From: Mucilaginibacter xinganensis
Lineage (GTDB): Bacteria > Bacteroidota > Bacteroidia > Sphingobacteriales > Sphingobacteriaceae
Assembly: GCF_002257585.1 (NCBI RefSeq)
Contig: NZ_CP022743.1
Span: forward strand, 1,860,001 to 1,924,000
Direction: 5' to 3'
DNA length: 64,000 nucleotides
Position numbers and translations under genes: made by a program. The notes below the pieces were generated by a model. The model had not been told where the DNA came from and did no database searches. It saw only the letters and a list, made by a program, of their open reading frames with translations. Numbering within the stretch: position 1 is the stretch's first letter; every line of letters begins with the position of its first letter. Shown piece after piece: positions 6,987-15,574 of the stretch.

Positions 6987-8174
6987 ATGGCAAAAGAAAA
7001 GTTTGACCGCAGTAAACCGCACTTAAACATCGGTACAATCGGTCACGTTGACCACGGTAAAACAACCCTTACCGCAGCTATCACTAAAGTTTTAGCTGAT
7101 AAAGGTTTATCAGAAGCTCGCTCATTTGATTCAATTGACTCTGCTCCTGAAGAAAAAGAACGTGGTATTACTATTAATACAGCGCACGTTGAGTATTCAA
7201 CTGCTAACCGTCACTACGCTCACGTTGACTGTCCTGGTCACGCTGACTATGTGAAGAACATGGTTACAGGTGCAGCTCAAATGGACGGTGCAATCATCGT
7301 TGTTGCTGCTACTGATGGTCCAATGCCACAAACCCGCGAACACATCCTGTTAGCACGCCAGGTAGGTGTACCTGCACTTGTTGTTTTCATGAACAAGGTT
7401 GACATGGTTGATGATCCGGAATTATTAGAACTTGTTGAAATGGAAATTCGTGAGTTATTATCATTCTACGAATATCCTGGTGATGATATCCCTGTAATTC
7501 AAGGTTCTGCCCTTGGTGGTTTGAACAATGATCCGAAATGGGTTGACAAAATTATGGAATTAATGGATGCTGTAGATAGCTACATTCCAATTCCTCCGCG
7601 TTTAACTGAGCTTCCATTCTTAATGCCTGTTGAAGACGTATTCTCGATCACTGGTCGTGGTACAGTTGCAACCGGTCGTATTGAGCGTGGTGTAATTAAC
7701 TCAGGTGAGCAGGTTGACATCCTTGGTATGGGTGCTGAAAACTTAAAATCAACTGTAACAGGTGTTGAGATGTTCCGTAAGATCCTTGACAGAGGTGAAG
7801 CTGGTGACAACGTAGGTTTATTGTTACGTGGTATTGAAAAAACTGATATCCGTCGTGGTATGGTTATTTGCAAACCAGGTTCAGTAACTCCGCACACAGA
7901 TTTTAAAGCAGAAGTTTACGTATTATCAAAAGCAGAAGGTGGCCGTCACACTCCATTCTTCAATAAATACCGTCCGCAATTCTATTTCCGTACAACTGAC
8001 GTAACCGGTGAGATTTCATTGGCCGAAGGTGTAGAAATGGTTATGCCAGGTGATAACGTTACCATCACTGTAAAGCTGATCAACGCTATCGCAATGGAAA
8101 AAGGCTTACGTTTCGCTATCCGTGAAGGTGGCAGAACAGTAGGTGCTGGTCAGGTAACTGAAATTTTAAAATAA
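6987..8174 (+). CDS. tuf: Elongation factor Tu
   Basis: 395 aa. A GTPase that delivers aminoacyl-tRNA to the ribosome. P-loop GHVDHGKT is at residues 19-26, followed by the switch-II DCPGH and the guanine-specificity NKVD, then the two beta-barrel domains ending GAGQVTEIL. All expected segments are present. It is located after four tRNAs and before tRNA-Trp and secE, the usual tuf place in this phylum. It has no SD; the upstream stretch is AT-rich (TAAATATAATC), typical of highly translated Bacteroidota genes. The stop codon lies at the foot of a strong RNA hairpin. Confidence 0.98.
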   Translation: MAKEKFDRSKPHLNIGTIGHVDHGKTTLTAAITKVLADKGLSEARSFDSIDSAPEEKERGITINTAHVEYSTANRHYAHVDCPGHADYVKNMVTGAAQMDGAIIVVAATDGPMPQTREHILLARQVGVPALVVFMNKVDMVDDPELLELVEMEIRELLSFYEYPGDDIPVIQGSALGGLNNDPKWVDKIMELMDAVDSYIPIPPRLTELPFLMPVEDVFSITGRGTVATGRIERGVINSGEQVDILGMGAENLKSTVTGVEMFRKILDRGEAGDNVGLLLRGIEKTDIRRGMVICKPGSVTPHTDFKAEVYVLSKAEGGRHTPFFNKYRPQFYFRTTDVTGEISLAEGVEMVMPGDNVTITVKLINAIAMEKGLRFAIREGGRTVGAGQVTEILK

Positions 8175-8214
8175 CCCCTAACCCCTTTAGGGGAACAAGG
8201 TTAGGTTACGGTTA
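8172..8214 (+). other. Nested RNA hairpin at the tuf stop codon
   Basis: TAACC (8172-8176) pairs with GGTTA (8210-8214) and CCTAACC (8177-8183) with GGTTAGG (8199-8205). An alternative inner CCCC/GGGG hairpin with loop TTTA lies at 8182-8193. There is no T-tract. It may be a 3'-end stabiliser or processing signal. Confidence 0.6.
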
Positions 8215-8222
8215 ATTTAACG

Positions 8223-8254
8223 CAAAGTACTTAGCTTTTTAGCTAAGTACTTTG
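8223..8254 (+). other. Perfect 14-bp hairpin between tuf and tRNA-Trp
   Basis: CAAAGTACTTAGCT at 8223-8236 and its exact complement at 8241-8254 enclose a TTTT loop. The stem is uninterrupted, but only TTAATAAAAAT follows, not a T-run. That fits an RNase III-type processing site or a partial terminator inside the operon better than a full terminator. Confidence 0.75.
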
Positions 8255-8290
8255 TTAATAAAAATCCCCTAATAAGGATTTTAAGTATAA

Positions 8291-8361
8291 ACGGGAATAG
8301 TTCAATGGTAGAATAGAGGTCTCCAAAACCTTTGATCAGGGTTCGAATCCTTGTTCCCGTG
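8291..8361 (+). tRNA. tRNA-Trp (CCA)
   Basis: 71 nt. Acceptor ACGGGAA/TTCCCGT; anticodon stem GAGGT/ACCTT with loop CTCCAAA giving CCA. Its 3' end is 19 bp before secE. Confidence 0.95.
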
Positions 8362-8380
8362 CATAACAGTAAACAACGAA

Positions 8381-8575
8381 ATGGCTAACGTATCTGAGTA
8401 TATTAAGGAGTCTTATATAGAGTTGACGGAAAAAGTTACCTGGCCAACCTGGAGAGAACTGCAAAGCAGTTCTATTCTTGTATTGGTTGCGGCGCTTATT
8501 ATTGCGTTAATAATTCTATTTATGGACCAAAGCATACACTTTTTGCTTACACAGTTTTATTCTTCACTAACCTAA
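8381..8575 (+). CDS. secE: Protein translocase subunit SecE
   Basis: 64 aa from the ATG at 8381. A longer frame begins inside tRNA-Trp and is rejected. An amphipathic N-terminal helix (about residues 5-30) with the KVTWPTWREL motif is followed by one membrane helix (about 32-55). This is the short single-span SecE of most bacteria, the clamp of the SecYEG channel. It lies between tRNA-Trp and nusG, the conserved order, with 15 bp to nusG. Confidence 0.95.
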   Translation: MANVSEYIKESYIELTEKVTWPTWRELQSSSILVLVAALIIALIILFMDQSIHFLLTQFYSSLT

Positions 8576-8590
8576 TTTTAAAGTAAAAAG

Positions 8591-9133
8591 ATGAGTGATC
8601 AGTTAAAATGGTATGTGGTACGGGCTATAAGCGGTAAAGAGAAAAAGGTAAAGCAATATATTGATGCCGAGATCAGCCGTCTTGGTATTACGCATTTGGT
8701 TCCGCAGGTATTGATCCCAACAGAAAAATACTACCAGATGCGCGACGGAAAGAAAATTGCAAAAGAGCGCAATTTTTTCCCGGGTTATGTGTTGATCGAA
8801 GCGCAGCTTGATGCTGAAATTGAGCACATCATAAAAAACATAAACAGCGTTATAGGATTTTTGGGTGATAAAGCCGGAAATGCTATTCCGTTACGCCAGG
8901 CAGAAGTTAACCGTATTTTAGGTAAGGTTGATGAAATGAGTGCACAGGGCGAGACGATGAATGTGCCTTATTATATAGGTGAGGGTGTAAAAGTGATGGA
9001 CGGACCTTTCAACGGATTTAGCGGGGTGATTGAAGAGGTTAACGAAGAAAAGAAAAAATTGAAAGTAATGGTAAAGATCTTCGGGCGCCGTACGCCGCTT
9101 GAATTGAATTACATGCAGGTAGAGAAAGAGTAG
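8591..9133 (+). CDS. nusG: Transcription termination/antitermination protein NusG
   Basis: 180 aa. NGN domain at residues 1-110 (KWYVVRAISGKEKKV, then FFPGYVLIEA) and a C-terminal KOW domain from about 128 (VKVMDGPFNGFSGVIEEV). It binds RNA polymerase and links it to Rho or to the ribosome via uS10. Length and domain order are ordinary. It lies 15 bp downstream of secE. A 187-bp spacer with an inverted repeat follows before rplK, a possible partial break between the secE-nusG and ribosomal-protein sections. Confidence 0.97.
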   Translation: MSDQLKWYVVRAISGKEKKVKQYIDAEISRLGITHLVPQVLIPTEKYYQMRDGKKIAKERNFFPGYVLIEAQLDAEIEHIIKNINSVIGFLGDKAGNAIPLRQAEVNRILGKVDEMSAQGETMNVPYYIGEGVKVMDGPFNGFSGVIEEVNEEKKKLKVMVKIFGRRTPLELNYMQVEKE

Positions 9134-9137
9134 AATA

Positions 9138-9250
9138 GAGACTGGTGAATAGAGATTAGTTAATTAGAACTATCTCTGGGCCGGGAACCAACAAAAATAT
9201 TAATAGAGCGTTCGATTGAACCGATTAACTAATCACTAATCTCCAGTCAC
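9138..9250. repeat. Low-complexity inverted repeat in nusG-rplK spacer
   Basis: The left arm (9138-9166, with GACTGGTGAATAGAG and ATTAGTTAATT) and the right arm (9223-9250, with GATTAACTAATCAC and TCTCCAGTC) are near-complementary, with small gaps. The arms are made of short ATTAGT-type words. A long hairpin enclosing about 56 bases is possible. No T-tract follows. Confidence 0.6.
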
Positions 9251-9320
9251 TGCTCGCAAGAGCTTAAATGTTACTTAGCTTCCACTTACTAACATTGAGT
9301 TATAATTAAATAAATAGAAA

Positions 9321-9761
9321 ATGGCAAAAGAAGTCGGTGCGATGGTGAAGCTGCAGGTAAAGGGCGGCGCTGCAAATCCATCACCTCCAATTGGCCCAGC
9401 CTTGGGTGCAAAAGGGGTGAACATTATGGAATTTTGCAAGCAGTTCAATGCACGTACCCAGGATAAACCTGGTAAAGTGTTACCGGTAGTTATTACTGTT
9501 TATGTCGACAAGTCATTCGATTTTATCATCAAAACTCCACCGGTTGCCATCCAGTTACTGGAAGCAACAGGTTTAAAGAGTGGTTCGGCCGAACCCAACC
9601 GTAAAAAGGTAGCCAATGTAAATTGGGACCAGGTTGAGACTATAGCCAAAGATAAAATGACTGATTTGAATGCATTCACAGTAGAATCAGCCATGAAAAT
9701 GGTGGCAGGAACTGCCCGCAGTATGGGGATAACCGTATCAGGTACGGCACCCTGGAATTAA
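9321..9761 (+). CDS. rplK: 50S ribosomal protein uL11
   Basis: 146 aa. N-terminal domain with the [19 protein letters not shown] segment (about residues 21-41) that binds L10/L12 and thiostrepton-type sites, and a C-terminal RNA-binding domain with the GTARSMGI segment near the end. uL11 forms the base of the GTPase-associated stalk on 23S rRNA. It heads the rplKAJL run; a 27-bp gap separates it from rplA. Confidence 0.97.
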   Translation: MAKEVGAMVKLQVKGGAANPSPPIGPALGAKGVNIMEFCKQFNARTQDKPGKVLPVVITVYVDKSFDFIIKTPPVAIQLLEATGLKSGSAEPNRKKVANVNWDQVETIAKDKMTDLNAFTVESAMKMVAGTARSMGITVSGTAPWN

Positions 9762-9788
9762 TTAATTTATACAAATCAGTTTAAGACA

Positions 9789-10487
9789 GTGGCTAGATTA
9801 ACAAAAAATCAAAAAGTGGCACTCTCCAAAATTGAGGTGAACAAATCGTATTCCCTACAGGATGCAACATCTTTGGTAAAAGATATTACTAATACCAAAT
9901 TTGATTCATCTGTTGATATAGATGTTCGTTTAGGTGTTGACCCGCGTAAAGCCAATCAAATGGTGCGTGGTATTGCAACCTTACCTCATGGAACCGGTAA
10001 AACTGTACGTGTATTGGTACTTTGTACTCCTGATAAGGAACAAGAGGCCAAAGATGCAGGTGCAGATTACGTAGGTTTGGATGATTATATTGCCAAAATT
10101 GAAGGTGGATGGACTGATGTTGATATCATTATCACTATGCCAAGTGTTATGGCGAAGGTAGGTCGTTTAGGTCGTATTTTAGGCCCGCGTAACCTTATGC
10201 CAAACCCTAAATCAGGTACAGTAACTCCCGAAGTTGGGAAAGCTGTAACTGAGGTTAAAGGTGGTAAGATCGACTTCAAGGTTGATAAGACCGGTATTAT
10301 CCATGCCTCAATAGGAAAAGTATCTTTCCCTGCTGATAAAATTTATGAAAATGCTTTGGAAGTATTACAAACCATTTCAAAATTAAAACCTTCAGCAGCA
10401 AAAGGAACATATTTTAAGAGTATTCATATCTCTTCAACAATGTCACCTGGAATTGAAATTGAAACTAAAACAGTAGCGGGGATCTAA
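9789..10487 (+). CDS. rplA: 50S ribosomal protein uL1
   Basis: 232 aa with a GTG start (9789), which is where the family N-terminus (ARLTKNQK) begins; no nearby ATG fits. It contains the L1 core, including [20 protein letters not shown] (about residues 127-146) that contacts 23S rRNA helices of the L1 stalk. In many bacteria uL1 represses its own rplKA message; no obvious rRNA-mimic leader was recognised before rplK here. It is followed by rplJ after 3 bp. Confidence 0.97.
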   Translation: MARLTKNQKVALSKIEVNKSYSLQDATSLVKDITNTKFDSSVDIDVRLGVDPRKANQMVRGIATLPHGTGKTVRVLVLCTPDKEQEAKDAGADYVGLDDYIAKIEGGWTDVDIIITMPSVMAKVGRLGRILGPRNLMPNPKSGTVTPEVGKAVTEVKGGKIDFKVDKTGIIHASIGKVSFPADKIYENALEVLQTISKLKPSAAKGTYFKSIHISSTMSPGIEIETKTVAGI

Positions 10488-10490
10488 ATC

Positions 10491-11009
10491 ATGAATAAAG
10501 AAGAAAAACACGAGTTAGTAATCGCCCTTACTGAGCAAATGAAAGAGTACGGTAATTTTTATATCACCGATACTTCAAATTTGACAGTTGCAAAAATCAA
10601 TAACATCCGTCGTAAATGTTTCGAAAGCGACATTGAGATGAAGGTAGCAAAAAACAGCCTGATTAAAAAGGCTATGGAAGCTGCCGGCGGTGATTTTACC
10701 CCAATGTATGACGTGCTGAAAGGTTCATCATCTATCCTTTTCTCAAAGTCAGCAACTGCCCCGGCAAAGCTGATCAAACAGTTAAGGAAACAAGGTGACA
10801 AACCGGTTTTAAAAGCGGCTTACATTGATTCATCAATATTTGTTGGTGATAACCAGATTGATACTTTGATTGCATTGAAATCGAAGGAACAACTGATAGG
10901 AGAGATCATTGGATTATTGCAATCACCAGCGAAGAACGTTATTTCTGCATTACAATCAGGCGGAAATATACTTGCAGGCGTTGTAAAAACATTACAGGAA
11001 AGAGGTTAA
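10491..11009 (+). CDS. rplJ: 50S ribosomal protein uL10
   Basis: 172 aa. It anchors the bL12 dimers to the stalk base. The N-terminal globular domain is recognisable by KINNIRRKCFESDIEMKVAK (about residues 30-49), and the C-terminal helix (about 140-172, SPAKNVISALQSGGNILAGV) holds bL12. It lies 3 bp after rplA and 62 bp before rplL. The short spacer from rplA leaves no room for a separate L10 leader like that of enterobacteria, so feedback, if any, must act elsewhere. Confidence 0.96.
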   Translation: MNKEEKHELVIALTEQMKEYGNFYITDTSNLTVAKINNIRRKCFESDIEMKVAKNSLIKKAMEAAGGDFTPMYDVLKGSSSILFSKSATAPAKLIKQLRKQGDKPVLKAAYIDSSIFVGDNQIDTLIALKSKEQLIGEIIGLLQSPAKNVISALQSGGNILAGVVKTLQERG

Positions 11010-11071
11010 CCGAACACCTTAAAGTTCGATATTAAAAAACAAAAAGCATTAAAAGTAAAATTTAAAATAAA

Positions 11072-11455
11072 ATGGCGGATTTAAAAGCGTTTGCTGAACA
11101 GTTGGTAAACTTAACAGTAAAAGAAGTAAACGAATTAGCTCAGATCTTGAAAGATGAGTATGGCATTGAGCCTGCTGCTGCAGCTGTTGCTGTTGCTGCT
11201 GCTCCTGCAGGTGGCGATGACGCTCCTGCTGCTGCTGCAGAACAAACTGCATTTGACGTTATCCTGAAAGAAGCAGGCGGCGCTAAATTAGCAGTAGTTA
11301 AATTAGTAAAAGACTTAACCGGCCTTGGTTTGAAAGAAGCTAAAGACTTAGTTGATGGTGCACCTAAAGAAGTAAAAACTGGTGTTACTAAAGAAGAAGC
11401 TGAATCTTTGAAAAAACAATTAGAAGAAGCTGGAGCAGTAGTTGAGGTTAAATAA
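11072..11455 (+). CDS. rplL: 50S ribosomal protein bL12
   Basis: 127 aa. N-terminal dimerisation helix hairpin (about residues 1-32), an Ala/Gly/Pro-rich flexible hinge (about 33-58, [18 protein letters not shown] type), and the C-terminal domain with [20 protein letters not shown] (about 72-91), which recruits translational GTPases. Present in several copies per ribosome, so it must be made in excess over uL10; the separate 62-bp spacer before it may help. The attenuator-like hairpin before rpoB follows. Confidence 0.97.
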   Translation: MADLKAFAEQLVNLTVKEVNELAQILKDEYGIEPAAAAVAVAAAPAGGDDAPAAAAEQTAFDVILKEAGGAKLAVVKLVKDLTGLGLKEAKDLVDGAPKEVKTGVTKEEAESLKKQLEEAGAVVEVK

Positions 11456-11481
11456 TTTAACCCGTAATAATATAGCATCAA

Positions 11482-11505
11482 GACTCCGACCTTTTGGTCG
11501 GGGTC
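11482..11505 (+). terminator. Attenuator-like hairpin between rplL and rpoB
   Basis: GACTCCGACC (11482-11491) and GGTCGGGGTC (11496-11505) form ten pairs (one G-T) around a TTTT loop. The tail TATTGCTGTTTATAT is only partly T-rich, which suggests partial termination. It would lower rpoBC expression relative to bL12, as an attenuator does at the same place in E. coli. The rest of the 221-bp spacer holds nothing recognised. Confidence 0.65.
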
Positions 11506-11676
11506 TATTGCTGTTTATATAGATTAGATAGGAGGCGGCAGAATTTAGTCGCGGCATTTTTATCCTGTTGTGTTATGGATAGTTGTAACGAACTCAATGC
11601 TAATCTCTCCGGTCTGTCAAAAACATCTACCGAAAGAACCTATATCAGTTTATTAATAAACTAAAATTTTATTCCC

Positions 11677-14600
11677 TTGGCAAACAAAATAAATCAAAGA
11701 GTAAATTTTGCAACCAGCAGGAAAGTATTGGATTACCCCGATTTTCTTGACGTTCAGTTGCAATCTTTCCAGGAATTTTTTCAATTGGAAACTACCTCAG
11801 ACAACCGTTATAAAGAAGGTTTGTTTAAAGTGTTTGCCGAAAATTTTCCTATCTCCGATTCAAGAAACATCTTCGTTTTAGAGTTTCTTGATTACTTTAT
11901 TGATCCGCCACGTTATGATATACAGGAATGTATTGAACGCGGATTAACTTACAGTGTGCCTTTAAAAGCCAAGCTTCGCCTTTCATGTAATGATGAAGAG
12001 CACGAAGACTTTGAAACTATTGTACAGGATGTGTACCTGGGAACTATTCCCTACATGACACCTAAAGGTACCTTTGTTATCAATGGTGCTGAACGTGTAA
12101 TTGTATCTCAGCTGCACCGTTCACCAGGTGTGTTTTTCGGACAAAGCCGCCACACTAATGGTACTAAATTATATTCAGCCCGTGTAATTCCTTTTAAAGG
12201 TTCATGGATTGAGTTTGCTACAGACGTTAACAACGTGATGTATGCTTATATTGACCGTAAAAAGAAATTCCCGGTTACTACCTTATTGCGCGCAATTGGT
12301 TACGATTCTGATAAAGATATCCTGGAATTGTTTGAATTGGCCGACGAGGTTAAAGTAAGCAAAAGCGGCTTAAAGAAATTTATTGGACGTAAGCTTGCTG
12401 CAAGGGTGTTGAAAAAATGGGTTGAAGACTTTGTGGATGAAGATACCGGCGAAGTTGTTTCTATTGACCGTAATGAAATCATACTGGAGCGTGAAACTGT
12501 ATTGGAAGATGATCATATCGATCAGATCATTGATGCAGGTGTTAAAACCATTATCCTGAACAAGGAAGATGCGGCTACCAGCGGTGACTACACTATTATA
12601 TATAACACTTTACAAAAAGATACTTCAAACTCAGAAAAAGAAGCGGTTGAACACATCTACCGTCAATTACGTAACGCTGAACCACCTGATGAGGAAACTG
12701 CACGTGGTATCATTGATCGTTTGTTCTTTTCTGATAAAAGATATGATCTGGGCGATGTGGGCCGTTACCGCATCAACCGTAAGTTAAAACTGTCAACCTC
12801 TGAAGAGACTAAGGTTTTAACCAAACAGGATATTATTGCGATTGTTAAATACCTGATCAAATTAATCAACTCAAAAGCTGAGGTGGATGATATTGATCAC
12901 TTGTCAAACCGTCGTGTTCGTACCGTTGGCGAGCAGTTATATGCACAGTTTGGTGTTGGTTTAGCACGTATGGCCCGTACCATCCGTGAGCGTATGAACA
13001 TTCGTGACAACGAGGTGTTCACACCAACCGACCTGATCAATGCACGTACATTGTCATCAGTTATTAACTCGTTCTTCGGAACAAACCAGCTTTCACAGTT
13101 CATGGACCAAACTAATCCACTGGCAGAGATCACGCACAAGCGTCGTCTGTCAGCCCTTGGGCCCGGTGGTCTGTCACGTGAGCGTGCCGGTTTTGAGGTT
13201 CGTGACGTACACTACACCCACTACGGTAGGTTGTGTACCATTGAAACTCCGGAAGGACCGAACATTGGTTTGATCAGTTCACTTTGCGTACACGCCAAAA
13301 TTAATAACTTAGGCTTTATTGAAACACCATACAAACGTGTGGTTGACGGTAAAGTACAAGTTCAGGAAGATGTTATCTATTTATCTGCAGAAGATGAAGA
13401 CGGTAAAACTATCGGCCAGGCAAATGCGCATTATGACGATAAAGGTGTATTCGCATTACCTAAGGTAAAAGCACGTTTTGAAGGTGACTTCCCGATTATT
13501 GATCCGGAAAAACTTGACTTAATGGATATTGCACCAAACCAGATCACATCTATAGCGGCTTCATTAATTCCGTTCCTTGAACATGATGATGCTAACCGTG
13601 CGTTGATGGGATCAAACATGCAGCGCCAGGCAGTGCCTTTGTTGCGTCCTGAAGCGCCAATTGTTGGTACAGGTTTGGAAGGCCGCGTGGCTAAAGATTC
13701 ACGTACATTGATCAACGCTGAAGGCGATGGTGTTGTTGAATATGTTGATGCAACCGAAATCAGGATCCGTTATGATCGTAATGAGCTTGATCGTTTAATC
13801 TCTTTTGATGGCGATACCAAGAGTTACCGTTTAACCAAGTTCAAGAAAACAAACCAGAGCACCACCATGAACCTTAAGCCTATTGTTAAAAAAGGCCAAA
13901 GGGTTGAAAAAGGAGAAGTGCTTTGCGAAGGATATGCTACACAGGCAGGCGAGCTTGCTTTAGGGCGTAACCTTAAAGTTGCATTCATGCCTTGGCAGGG
14001 TTACAACTTTGAGGATGCGATAGTAATATCTGAACGCGTTGTATCGCAGGATATATTTACTTCGCTTCACGTTGAAGAATTTGAACTCGAAGTTCGTGAT
14101 ACCAAACGTGGTGAAGAAGAATTAACACCGGATATCCCTAACGTATCAGAAGAAGCTACCAAAGATTTGGACGAAGACGGAATTATCCGTGTTGGTGCTG
14201 AAGTTAAGGAAGGCGACATCCTGATTGGTAAGATCACGCCAAAAGGTGAGTCTGACCCGTCACCGGAAGAAAAATTGCTACGTGCCATATTTGGTGATAA
14301 AGCAGGCGATGTTAAAGATGCATCACTGAAAACTCCACCATCTATTGCAGGTGTTGTTATTGATACTAAACTATTCTCACGTGCGAAGAAAACTTCAAAA
14401 GCTGAAGAAAAAGCACAATTGGAGAAATTAGATACAAGGCATGATAAAGCAGTAAAAGATCTTAAAAATACTTTGATTGAAAAGTTATTTGAGATTGTGA
14501 ACGGTAAAACATCACAGGGTGTGTATAACGTTTACAAAGAGCTGCATGTGCCAAAAGGTGTAAAATTCACCCAAAAAATACTGGTTGAGCTTAACTATGA

Positions 14601-15480
14601 AAATATTAACCCAACCAAGTGGACAACTGATGATGACAAGAACGATCAGATAAAAACTCTTCTTCATAACTATAACATTAAAGTTAATGAGGAACTGGGT
14701 GCTTATCGCCGGGATAAGTTCGCTATCAGCGTGGGTGATGAATTGCCATCAGGTATCGTACAAATGGCCAAAGTTTACATCGCTAAAAAGCGTAAGCTTA
14801 AAGTGGGTGATAAAATGGCGGGCCGTCACGGTAATAAAGGTATTGTTGCACGTATTGTACGTGACGAAGACATGCCTTTCCTTGAAGACGGAACACCGGT
14901 TGATATTGTGTTGAACCCGCTGGGTGTACCTTCACGTATGAACCTGGGCCAGATCTACGAAACTGTATTAGGATGGGCCGGTAAAGAGCTTGGAATTAAA
15001 TTTGCTACTCCGATTTTTGATGGTGCAAGCCATGAAGAAGTGGAAGAGTGGGTTAAAAAGGCAAACTTACCAGAATCGGGCCGTACCTATTTGTACAATG
15101 GTTTAACCGGAGATCGTTTTGATCAGCAAACAACTGTAGGTATTATCTACATGCTGAAACTGGGTCACATGGTTGATGATAAGATGCACGCACGTTCAAT
15201 AGGGCCATACTCATTAATTACACAACAGCCATTGGGTGGTAAAGCCCAGTTTGGTGGTCAGCGTTTTGGTGAGATGGAGGTTTGGGCACTGGAGGCATTT
15301 GGTGCATCAAACATTCTGCAGGAAATATTGACTGTAAAATCTGATGATGTTATTGGCCGTGCCAAAACATATGAAGCTATTGTTAAAGGCGAAAACTTGC
15401 CAACACCATCAGTTCCTGAATCATTCAACGTATTGGTTCATGAATTAAGAGGTTTAGGTTTGGATATCACATTAGAATAA
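11677..15480 (+). CDS. rpoB: DNA-directed RNA polymerase subunit beta
   Basis: 1267 aa with a TTG start at 11677 (then [12 protein letters not shown]), the common start in Bacteroidota rpoB; no ATG is near. The family runs through without breaks: rifampicin-pocket region ([32 protein letters not shown]), the GRHGNKGIV segment, and the C-terminal [20 protein letters not shown] that packs on beta-prime. The rifampicin cluster reads as wild type by eye ([21 protein letters not shown]). Length is close to relatives, with the large lineage insertion near residues 900-1000. Confidence 0.98.
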   Translation: MANKINQRVNFATSRKVLDYPDFLDVQLQSFQEFFQLETTSDNRYKEGLFKVFAENFPISDSRNIFVLEFLDYFIDPPRYDIQECIERGLTYSVPLKAKLRLSCNDEEHEDFETIVQDVYLGTIPYMTPKGTFVINGAERVIVSQLHRSPGVFFGQSRHTNGTKLYSARVIPFKGSWIEFATDVNNVMYAYIDRKKKFPVTTLLRAIGYDSDKDILELFELADEVKVSKSGLKKFIGRKLAARVLKKWVEDFVDEDTGEVVSIDRNEIILERETVLEDDHIDQIIDAGVKTIILNKEDAATSGDYTIIYNTLQKDTSNSEKEAVEHIYRQLRNAEPPDEETARGIIDRLFFSDKRYDLGDVGRYRINRKLKLSTSEETKVLTKQDIIAIVKYLIKLINSKAEVDDIDHLSNRRVRTVGEQLYAQFGVGLARMARTIRERMNIRDNEVFTPTDLINARTLSSVINSFFGTNQLSQFMDQTNPLAEITHKRRLSALGPGGLSRERAGFEVRDVHYTHYGRLCTIETPEGPNIGLISSLCVHAKINNLGFIETPYKRVVDGKVQVQEDVIYLSAEDEDGKTIGQANAHYDDKGVFALPKVKARFEGDFPIIDPEKLDLMDIAPNQITSIAASLIPFLEHDDANRALMGSNMQRQAVPLLRPEAPIVGTGLEGRVAKDSRTLINAEGDGVVEYVDATEIRIRYDRNELDRLISFDGDTKSYRLTKFKKTNQSTTMNLKPIVKKGQRVEKGEVLCEGYATQAGELALGRNLKVAFMPWQGYNFEDAIVISERVVSQDIFTSLHVEEFELEVRDTKRGEEELTPDIPNVSEEATKDLDEDGIIRVGAEVKEGDILIGKITPKGESDPSPEEKLLRAIFGDKAGDVKDASLKTPPSIAGVVIDTKLFSRAKKTSKAEEKAQLEKLDTRHDKAVKDLKNTLIEKLFEIVNGKTSQGVYNVYKELHVPKGVKFTQKILVELNYENINPTKWTTDDDKNDQIKTLLHNYNIKVNEELGAYRRDKFAISVGDELPSGIVQMAKVYIAKKRKLKVGDKMAGRHGNKGIVARIVRDEDMPFLEDGTPVDIVLNPLGVPSRMNLGQIYETVLGWAGKELGIKFATPIFDGASHEEVEEWVKKANLPESGRTYLYNGLTGDRFDQQTTVGIIYMLKLGHMVDDKMHARSIGPYSLITQQPLGGKAQFGGQRFGEMEVWALEAFGASNILQEILTVKSDDVIGRAKTYEAIVKGENLPTPSVPESFNVLVHELRGLGLDITLE

Positions 15481-15556
15481 GGTAAAAGGATAAAGGTAAA
15501 AGGCGAGAGGCAGAAATGTCGATTCCTTTTACCTTTCACCTTTCGCTTTTCACCTT
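15481..15556. repeat. Low-complexity inverted repeat between rpoB and rpoC
   Basis: The left arm about 15481-15511 (GGTAAAAGGATAAAGG type) and the right arm about 15522-15556 (CCTTTTACCTTTCACC type) are imperfect complements made of 7-base GGTAAAA/TTTTACC words. It fills almost the whole 94-bp gap, leaving the rpoC leader with AAGGAG. Confidence 0.65.
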
Positions 15557-15574
15557 CAAAAAACAAAGGAGACT

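Noticed and set aside
8351..8380. Longer N-terminus for SecE starting inside tRNA-Trp
   Set aside because: The extension overlaps the tRNA acceptor stem; the ATG at 8381 gives the normal 64-aa SecE.
11140..11481. Reverse-strand ORF of 113 codons over rplL
   Set aside because: It is an antisense shadow of the Ala-rich hinge of bL12, giving a low-complexity Ser/Ala-rich protein.
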